Shown in pieces: positions 22,050 to 28,466 of a DNA stretch of 28,466 nt. The stretch covers positions 1 to 28,466 of the forward strand of contig CAXKVV010000832.1 in NCBI GenBank assembly GCA_964058805.1, read 5' to 3'. Both the position numbers and the translations under genes were made by a program. A model generated the notes under the pieces. The model worked only from the letters and a program-made list of their open reading frames with translations. It did not search any database and had not been told where the DNA came from. Source of the stretch: Schoenoplectus triqueter. Its lineage: Eukaryota > Streptophyta > Magnoliopsida > Poales > Cyperaceae. How positions within the stretch are numbered: the first letter of the stretch is position 1; every line of letters starts with the position of its first letter.

Positions 22050-22199
22050 GTACCTGTTCGGAGTGAGCTCATGAGTGAGAATAGAAATGGATTTTGAACT
22101 AAAATTACTGTGACGCGTGGGAAAATAAAATTCAGTTGAACTGAATTTTTTATTTCCCACATGAACAATAATGACTCGGGAAAAGGTCCGAACAGGGTC
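22050..22199. mobile_element. Tourist-like (PIF/Harbinger) MITE, 150 bp, TAA target duplication
   Basis: The left end GTACCTGTTCGGA and the right end reversed, GACCCTGTTCGGA, form 13-bp terminal inverted repeats with two mismatches. TAA flanks both sides (22047-22049 and 22200-22202), the 3-bp target duplication of PIF/Harbinger elements. The centre is a near-perfect hairpin (22117-22160) with arms GTGGGAAAATAAAATTCAGT and ACTGAATTTTTTATTTCCCAC-type pairing. No coding capacity. Confidence 0.75.
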
Positions 22200-22202
22200 T
22201 AA

Positions 22203-22637
22203 GCGTATAAGTATTCTGAATTTGCAACGGTCAAGATTAATTAAAATTTATTGATTAATTTTTGGAAAGAACATAAATCATTAGATATATTGAAGATTTT
22301 TTGTGATGTTATAGATTGTAAGAAAAATATTAAGGTCTTTATTATATTCATAACACATATGTTATATTAAAAGTTATATAATTAATAATATCACTATTCT
22401 AAAAAATAACTCTCCTTGAAGAATTTATCAAATTTAAAATTTAATTATATATTTTTTAGAAAATCTATGATTATTATATAAAAGTAGTTGATTAATTATA
22501 TTTATTTTTTATTTTATTTCATATTTTATATTAAAATGTGACGATATTTCTAATTTTTTGATGTTAAAAAATTATAATATAAAAATAACTAATAGAAAAT
22601 ATAGAAAATATATTAATATTGTATATATATAGAGAGT
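22203..22637. other. Intergenic, no gene seen
   Basis: Very A+T-rich sequence between two MITEs, ending in a short (TA)n(GA)n tract at 22622-22636. Confidence 0.4.
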
Positions 22638-23061
22638 AAAACTAATATGCTCCTAGGAGCACGGAGTCCCTCCGTACTTCTAACTCAAAAAATATATTTA
22701 AATATCTTTAAATTTTAAATTTTGATTTATGTATCTCAATAAAAAAATTATATCAAAAATCTTATGGATTATAATTTTTTTTTATTTTTAGATTTTCTTA
22801 AGTACTTGTTTTATATTTTTTAAAATTGCTTATTTTCATATGCAAAGAATGATTATTTTATTATCATTTTAGGTGCATATTAAAAAAAAAATATGAAATA
22901 GATATTTATGAAACTTCAAAATTAGTAAAATTTAGTATCCCATATGATCTTGATGTAAAGAATTTATTGAAAGAAAAAAAATTAAAATTTAAAGATGATT
23001 AGATATATTTTTGAGTTAAGAGCACGGAGGGGCTTCGTGCTCCTAGGAACATATTAGTTTT
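22638..23061. mobile_element. Foldback MITE, about 424 bp, AAAACTAATATG ends
   Basis: The left end AAAACTAATATGCTCCTAGG and the right end reversed, AAAACTAATATGTTCCTAGG, continue to match for about 65 bp, through CACGGAG..CCTCCGT and TAACTCAAAAA. The left end holds a nested perfect palindrome GCTCCTAGGAGC (22649-22660). The interior shares the look of the MITEs at 15983 and 16414 (TCTTATGGATTATAA versus TCATGGGATACAA), so the families may be related. TA microsatellite lies on both sides. Confidence 0.8.
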
Positions 23062-23100
23062 ATATATATATAGTAAAGACACCGTGAGCTTAACCTCACG

Positions 23101-23490
23101 GAGAGAGTTATACTATGGTTAGTTGTAAAGTATAAACTATTTTTGTATTTCACGCCGTATCTCCAATTTCTGAATTTAAAACACCGATCCGACCGTTAAA
23201 AGTGTTATTCATATTGAAATATGGTTGGAGACTAAATTTTATATTTTTTTAGAAATTATTTTCTATTTTTTAGGGGATGAAAATGCATTGAGTTTATGAT
23301 TTTTAGTAAGAATGATTTTTTAATTCTCAAAAAAATTTAAAAGATTTTCTAAAAATTATAAATTTTGGTCTCCAAATATATTTCAATATAGATAACACTT
23401 TTAACGGTCGGATCGGTATTTTGAATTTGAAAATGAGAGATACAATGCGGAGTATAAAAATATTTTGTACTTCGCGACTAACCGTAGCAT

Positions 23491-23499
<9 letters not shown>
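23101..23499. mobile_element. Foldback MITE, about 400 bp, GAGAGAGTTAT ends
   Basis: The left arm begins GAGAGAGTTATACTATGG and the right arm reversed begins GAGAGAGTTATGCTACGG. The arms pair over about 150 bp, including a highly conserved GATCCGACCGTTAAAAGTGT. The terminal GAGAGAG on the right passes directly into the long CT microsatellite. A small hairpin, CCGTGAG..CTCACGG (23082-23101), sits against the left end. No coding capacity. Confidence 0.85.
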
Positions 23500-23542
<43 letters not shown>

Positions 23543-23561
23543 ATATATATATATATATATT
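23493..23561. repeat. Compound (CT)n(TA)n microsatellite
   Basis: About 23 CT units, one TTT interruption, then about nine TA units. Read on the other strand it is (TA)n(GA)n running into the MITE, the same order as beside the MITEs at 15983 and 16414. Confidence 0.95.
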
Positions 23562-24019
23562 ATATAAAGCATCTAAGAATTGGAGGATTTATTTTTTATC
23601 ATGGTATTTTTTTATTATATCCATTTTATCCCTCAATTAGACGGATAATATTTATTTTTTGTTGATCGAACGTATGTGATCGCATCCATTGATCCCCTCT
23701 TTCTCTTTATTTTTTCCCCATATATACTATTATTTCCATAATATTATTATTTTTTATTTAGCAACCTTGTGCATAATTGATAAGAAATTAATGGTGATAA
23801 TATATGTTAGAATAATTTACTTTTCTTGTCATAAAAATCATGAATCATTAACTCATATTGTGTAAAAATCTCATTCAAAATTAAATATAATCTTTATTAT
23901 AGATTTTCTCTATAATTTGGTGAATTTATAATTTAATATTAGATAAATGCAAATTTTTTTTATCTTATAATATTTTAATGTTTAAATAAAAGAGTCTGCT
24001 GCATACGGGTATATAGCTA

Positions 24020-24022
<3 letters not shown>
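23562..24022. other. Intergenic, no gene seen
   Basis: A+T-rich sequence with several T runs. No protein family, RNA gene or element end is recognised. Confidence 0.4.

Positions 24023-24052
<30 letters not shown>
24023..24052. repeat. (TA)15 microsatellite
   Basis: An uninterrupted run of TA units. Confidence 0.95.
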
Positions 24053-24053
<1 letters not shown>

Positions 24054-24090
24054 CGACCGACGGGTGATAAATAAAGAAAAAAAAAGCAAA

Positions 24091-24135
24091 AGGAAAAAAA
24101 GACAAAGGAAAAAAAGACAAAGGAAAAAAAGACAG
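24091..24135. repeat. 15-bp minisatellite, 3 units
   Basis: AGGAAAAAAAGACAA starts at 24091, 24106 and 24121; the last unit ends in GACAGG. A partial earlier unit (GCAAA) precedes it. Confidence 0.9.
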
Positions 24136-24276
24136 GGGGTCATATCTTGAATGCAACGAACAGAGTCCTGAACACGGCAAGAAAAGCATCTTCCAGTGTT
24201 AGAAGTTTTGAACCGCAAATATATTTTGTGATAACTAGTGATAATGGTAGCACGAATTCCAAATTAATGCCGGTAG

Positions 24277-24716
24277 GGTGTGTTTGGATGGTGAAAGGAT
24301 TAGTGTAAGAATAATATTATTTGGGTTAGTAGTTGAAAATAGTGTGAGCTTAGTGATATCTTGAAAAATATGAAAAAGAGTGCTAATTTTTATTATTTCG
24401 GGTTAGTAAAATATTATTTGGATAGAAACTTGAGAACAATAGAAAGAATAGTTAAAATAATTAATTATTTTTTAGTATTTTATTTAATAATAGTATTTAG
24501 TTAATAATACTCCATACTAATATAAAAGAAAAAATATATTTTTTATTATTTTCACTACTTTCATGGACACTAATCCGTTAACTCAATATTTTCTGTGGGT
24601 TGCTATTAGCACTGTTCTGCTGTTATTATCGATTTTATTTTTGTATTTAAATAGTTGTTAACCTGAGAACAATACATCTATTATGAAAATAGTGTTATAC
24701 ACCACACAAACGCACC
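24277..24716. mobile_element. Probable MITE with GGTGTGTTTGG ends
   Basis: The left end GGTGTGTTTGGATGGTG and the right end reversed, GGTGCGTTTGTGTGGTG, match at 14 of 17 positions. GG(T/C)GTGTTTGG is a common end of plant PIF/Harbinger and hAT MITEs. The 440-bp interior is non-coding, with the phrase GAAAATAGTGT near both ends. No clear target duplication is seen (TAG on the left, TAT on the right), so the class is open. Confidence 0.55.
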
Positions 24717-25217
24717 TATGTATGTTTAATTTAACCTTTTTTGACATTGGTCGAAAGATATGGTTAGATTTCACCTACTGCTTCAAAAAAAAAAAAGATG
24801 CTGTTAGAAAAAATATGCATCAAGCAATGCGTCGGTTGAAAATACAGAAGAATTAAATCAAGAAAAATATTTCAGTGATACTAAGTTTGTTATACTTATC
24901 TTGGAGGATGGAGCCATATTCATCTCATAGAGGGGCAAATGCCCCACCTTGACTCAATTTTTTTTTTCAAACATATTTCTATGTTTTAAGGAAAAATTAT
25001 AAAAAAAATATCTAAAATGAAAAGTAATTACAAAATTATGTCCCATCCTAAAATTTTTCTCACCCCTATTATATTTTGTAACTTTGCCCCTGCTTATTGG
25101 TATTCTAAAATCACATCCAATTCACACTCTGCCTCTTCAATCATCTCCCTCTCCCACTTAGTTTGTTCTCTTAAAATTACCTCCGTTCTTTTTTTCTCCA
25201 CCCTCACACCATCTAAT
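24717..25217. other. Intergenic, no gene seen
   Basis: Contains the phrase GGGGCAAATGCCCCACC (24934-24950), including the short inverted GGGGCAAATGCCCC. Such phrases are common in plant interspersed repeats. Frames here are short and unlike known proteins. Confidence 0.35.
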
Positions 25218-25680
25218 GTCAGCGATATTTTTATTATAATTATTTAAATAATTCTAATTTTAATAATAATAGTCATAAAATTAAAACTTTAAGAATATAA
25301 ATGACAGCACGTCACTGTCAGTGGTGCTTTGCAAAGACGTCACTGTCAGTGATATTTTACAAAGACGTCACTGTCAGTGGTATTTTTCCTTTTTTTACTT
25401 TTCAATTATTTTTTTCTTAAAATATCAGCGCTAGTGAGAGTGACATTTTTTCCACTAGTGTTGCCACAAATGAAATCCTGTCAGCGCCAAGGCGGGTTCA
25501 AAAAAATAAAAGATGTCACTCCCAGCGACATTTTTGCACAAACACGCTAGTAAGTCTAACACGTTTATACAACTTACTAACAGTGATGCGCTGTCAGTCG
25601 TATTTTTAAATTTTTTAATTTTATCACTCTTATTGTTAAAATTAAAATTATTTGAATAATTATTATCAAAAAGCACTGAC
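25218..25680. mobile_element. Non-autonomous inverted-repeat element, copy 2, with 28-bp array
   Basis: The ends start GTCAG on the left and, reversed, GTCAG on the right, followed by about 70 bp of matching arm (TTATAATTATTTAAATAATT on the left; TAATAATTATTCAAATAATT on the right). Just inside the left arm are three tandem 28-bp units at 25311, 25339 and 25367, each starting GTCACTGTCAGTG and linked by TTTTRCAAAGAC. The core CACTGTCAGTG is a near-palindrome. Further right, GTCACTCCCAGCGACATTTTTGC-like degenerate units continue. Copy 1 at 7322-7759 has the same plan with more decay. Confidence 0.7.
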
Positions 25681-26699
25681 CTAATGTCGTGTTCCCCTTT
25701 CGCTTATTCTTGCACCGCATCTCTCTTCTTCTGTCATTCTCATTCTTTCATCTCTCTTTCATTTGTGTTTTCAAAATTGTTTTACTTACTTTATACTTTT
25801 TTATAGGAAGTACTACTTTATTATTTACGTTAAGAACTTTGTTATTTAGATTATTTTCTTTAATATTAAAATTAACCAATTTATGTCGATATTTTTTTAA
25901 GATTTTGTCACTTAATGCTTTACAAATGATCAAGAGAGAAGTCTGTTATTAAGGAATTATGTTTTCTTCAGTAGTCAAATCTCAAACTAAAAATAAATAA
26001 ATAAATCATAAGGATCTAGTCATTTGACTAGTTTTCAAAACGAAACCACACAAAGTATAGGGATTTGAGTTTACATTTTGAGACTTAACAATTTTATGAA
26101 ACTTAAAAATGTAGAGTTGATGCCTGATGCCTCTCTTACGTACTTGATTTGAACTGTTCACTCGAAGCACCAAACAGTGCTCTGATTACAAAATAAAAAA
26201 ATTTCTTTCTAGAAGAATTAAATTAATTTAAACTCAAACCTTTTCTCAACACGAGTAAAATTTACTGAAAAAAAAGAGAGAGAAAAGGGCGGCTTGGAGC
26301 CAAGCTAAAATTTTCAACAAAAATAAGAATCAATACTTGACTTGTTCCTAAAATCTCACATTCTCAAAAGAAAGATTGTGTTCTCTCCAGATTCATGAAC
26401 TAGCTAGCATGCCATCCTATAACAAGCAGTGGCGATTTGTGCAGTAGCTTTTAATTTTGGGTGGGATCCTCGTCTACTATTTATTTTGATAATTTTAGAA
26501 ATCAAATAACAAATAAACTCATAAAAAGAATTAAATGAAAAATTCTACAAAAATATTCTTAAACTTGAAGGTTGATTCTGTTTTAAGTTTTATATAATTT
26601 GAATGCCATTTTATATCCATCGGATGTCATTAAATGTGACATGCTTGAATACATATTTTCTAATAATTTTTTTGGTGTACTCCTTTAAAATGAGGGGTG
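25681..26699. other. Intergenic, no gene seen
   Basis: A pyrimidine-rich stretch (25686-25765) resembles the flanks of the 7.3 kb element (CTTTCATC..CTCTC phrases). An 87-codon frame at 25689-25952 is hydrophobic low-complexity and unconvincing. Nothing else is recognised. Confidence 0.4.
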
Positions 26700-27085
26700 G
26701 ATACAAGATTTTGATTAGGGGACAATTATTGAATTGTAATAGCTTATCAGGTTCAAATTCATTAACTAATCGGGTACTAAATAAAAAAATAATAATAATT
26801 TTATATATATTATTACCTAATAAAAAATATTAAATTAATAACATTTTATATATTAAAAATAATAATAATAAATTCTCAAAGTAATAGATAATCAAGTTGA
26901 TGAAGAAAGTTATCGTCTACGGAACTTTATATTTCGATATCTTTATATAATTATTTCATTATGCACGATATTAAATATTTTTTCTCAACAAAATTAATCT
27001 GACAATTCAGGGGATGGGGCAAAGAAATTTTCAGGGGGGACAAATTACCGAAAAATACTGTTTTTCAAAATCCATTGTGGATCCG
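26700..27085. repeat. Dispersed repeat, third copy
   Basis: Diverged from the copies at 9467-9890 and 17517-17990 but colinear: ATTTTGAT..GGG, AACTAATCGGGTACTAAATA, CATTTTATATATTAAAAATAA, GATATTAAATATTTTTTCTC, and TTTTTCAAAATCCATTG at the end. It lies outside the A/B duplication, showing that the family spread independently. No coding frame. Confidence 0.6.
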
Positions 27086-27980
27086 CACCTGTTTGGAATC
27101 AATGTCATATTGGCATAAAATTAAAAAAGTATTTATTCTTGTAAGAGACATCTGATAATATGTAATAGTTATTAACTAAATGACATATATGATATGTACC
27201 GTACGATATTACGATTCTTCAACACCAATTGCTTTGCCAATTCTTGTGTCAAATGATATCAAAGATAATTTCAAGGCGGTTGAATGTGTCATAATTATTA
27301 ACTTACAAGTTAGATTTTTTACTGATACCAATCAAATTAATTGACATGTTTTATTTATTATTCAATATTTACTTTATTTTCAAGTTGCTTGATTATTATT
27401 CGGAATATTAGTTTTATAATGGAAGTTATTAAATGTGCCTTTTATGTATATTGGGTTGTTCATTATCGATCGATGTTGTTTGCATGCATCGTCAATTAAT
27501 TACACTAATATTGAGAATGCAAGAAACAAACAAATTTGTCAAAATGAGAAAGTGTGAATGACGTGAGAGGAATAGCATGCTTCATCCGTTGCGCGAAAAA
27601 CAATCATCTTGATCAACTATATATACTGAGATATCGTATTAGGAACCGTATCCTTTGGTGCTGTTTTTTCTCCGCAGAGTGATACGCTTTGCATCCAAAC
27701 CGTTGAATCAATTATCAACGATCCTGATTAAACAATAATAAACCTCTCATACATCAAAATTCATATTTCGTATTAACTTAAATCATTCAGATTAATCTTT
27801 AAATCTCTTCTGAAAAAAAACGCTCCACAAAATACACACCCATCATATTAGTATCAGCATCACCGCATCGATACGTGAACTCCCTTGAATCAAATTAAGA
27901 GTTTAAGGCATAAGAATCAGAATTAGAGGCTTGGGCTTGGACTTGGACTTGCTTGGGCTAGTGGAGGAGTTAGCAAAATC
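27086..27980. other. Intergenic, no gene seen
   Basis: Mostly A+T-rich. A short run of GCTTGGRCTTGG hexamers lies at 27931-27960. No gene or element end is recognised. Confidence 0.4.
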
Positions 27981-28144
27981 AGCTTCTTAAGATCGGGAGC
28001 TTGTGGAAGCAAGCAACACACTTTAGGCTCGGTTCGTGTCCTTCCCACTTTCTCACTGTGCGAGTGATAAGGAAACGAACGGGCTTTAAGAGTTCTATAT
28101 GCTTTTTAAGGTTGGGAGCTTTCTTGCTTGTGAAAGCAACACAC
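27981..28144. repeat. Imperfect direct repeat of about 43 bp
   Basis: 27981-28021 and 28101-28144 share GCTT..TTAAG.T.GGGAGCTT, then TGTG.AAGCAA and CAACACAC. A separate 15-bp phrase AGAGTTCTATATGCT occurs at 28088-28102 and 28235-28249. Both strands have frames of about 80 codons here, which I do not recognise. Confidence 0.6.
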
Positions 28145-28254
28145 CGTTTCAAATTCCAAAGTCCTCTCAAGTTTTCAAATGCTTGCCACTTTGGAACTTG
28201 TCCTACCAATAATGCCTACAACATGAAAGTGCAAGAGTTCTATATGCTATGAGG

Positions 28255-28424
28255 GACATGGATCCACTGTCGCTCGGCACGGTGCGGTGTGGCGCAGCAC
28301 GTGGTCCGTTCGATCACTTTGAGATTCGTGCTAATACTTTAAGATTCGAGTTAGCACGAATCTCGAAGTGATCGAACGGACCACGTGCTGCGCCGCACCG
28401 TGCCGCGACAGCAGATATGGTTCC
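28255..28424. mobile_element. GC-rich foldback element with 11-bp direct repeats
   Basis: Arms of about 62-67 nt (left from CTGTCGCTCGGCACGG, right from TTAGCACGAATCTCGAAGTG) pair almost perfectly around a loop of about 16 nt, with one small insertion in the left arm. The phrase ATGCTATGAGG flanks the structure at 28244-28254 and 28425-28435, a possible 9-11 bp target duplication as made by Mutator-like elements. The arms are far more G+C-rich than the rest of the window. Transcribed, it would fold into a long hairpin. Confidence 0.65.
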
Positions 28425-28466
28425 ATGCTATGAGGTACCCCCAACATGAAATCAAAGATTGCCATG

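Noticed and set aside
23327..23665. Frames of Arg-Glu or Leu-Ser repeats
   Set aside because: They are translations of the CT/GA microsatellite and MITE arm.
23965..24218. Two minus-strand frames rich in Phe, Leu and Tyr-Ile repeats
   Set aside because: They come from the 15-bp minisatellite and the TA run.
25311..25395. CRISPR-like array (three regular near-palindromic repeats)
   Set aside because: There are only three units, the spacers are about as conserved as the repeats, the array lies inside an inverted-repeat element, and the genome is a plant's.
28001..28252. Overlapping frames on both strands near the right edge
   Set aside because: The sequence is explained by internal direct repeats; neither product resembles a known protein.

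Overview
The window is nuclear DNA from a flowering plant, most likely a eudicot. It is strongly A+T-rich, its genes are split by GT..AG introns, and it carries miniature transposons and long dinucleotide microsatellites. The recognised proteins are plant families: a CYSTM peptide and phloem protein 2 (PP2) lectins. Nothing bacterial, viral or organellar was seen, and I cannot name the species.

Layout. 1-1865: no gene seen. 1866-2853 (-): a three-exon gene for an 86-residue cysteine-rich transmembrane (CYSTM) protein, with a TATA box, an ABRE/G-box and CGCG boxes upstream. 3225-8697: intergenic, with simple repeats and one non-autonomous inverted-repeat element (7322-7759). 8698-12054: duplicated segment A, containing PP2-A gene 1 (-, 10506-11646). 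12241-12609 (+): a broken PP2 gene, head-to-head with gene 1. 13199-14116: relic of a hAT transposon. 14681-14930: a diverged repeat array. 15911-16709: two related foldback MITEs set in TA/GA microsatellites. 16715-20144: duplicated segment B, containing PP2-A gene 2 (-, 18610-19741). 20145-28466: gene-poor DNA with a Tourist-like MITE, two more foldback MITEs, a long-TIR element, a second copy of the 7.3 kb element family, a third copy of a repeat also present in A and B, and a GC-rich foldback at the right edge.

Genes. There are three intact protein-coding genes, and none of them is a single open reading frame. The two PP2-A genes have the same three-exon structure, identical exon lengths (57, 98 and 379 nt) and 177-residue products differing at 15 positions by my count. 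Their promoters and introns are also closely similar, so they are recent duplicates. The PP2 pseudogene belongs to a different, more diverged PP2 type, so the locus was a PP2 cluster before the A/B duplication. PP2-A proteins are carbohydrate-binding phloem lectins. The CYSTM gene is 7.6 kb away and probably unrelated in function.

I found no multi-gene system that looks undescribed. The most unusual structures are the A/B breakpoint inside a MITE, the repeated link between MITEs and TA/GA microsatellites, the 28-bp repeat elements and the GC-rich hairpin at 28255-28424.
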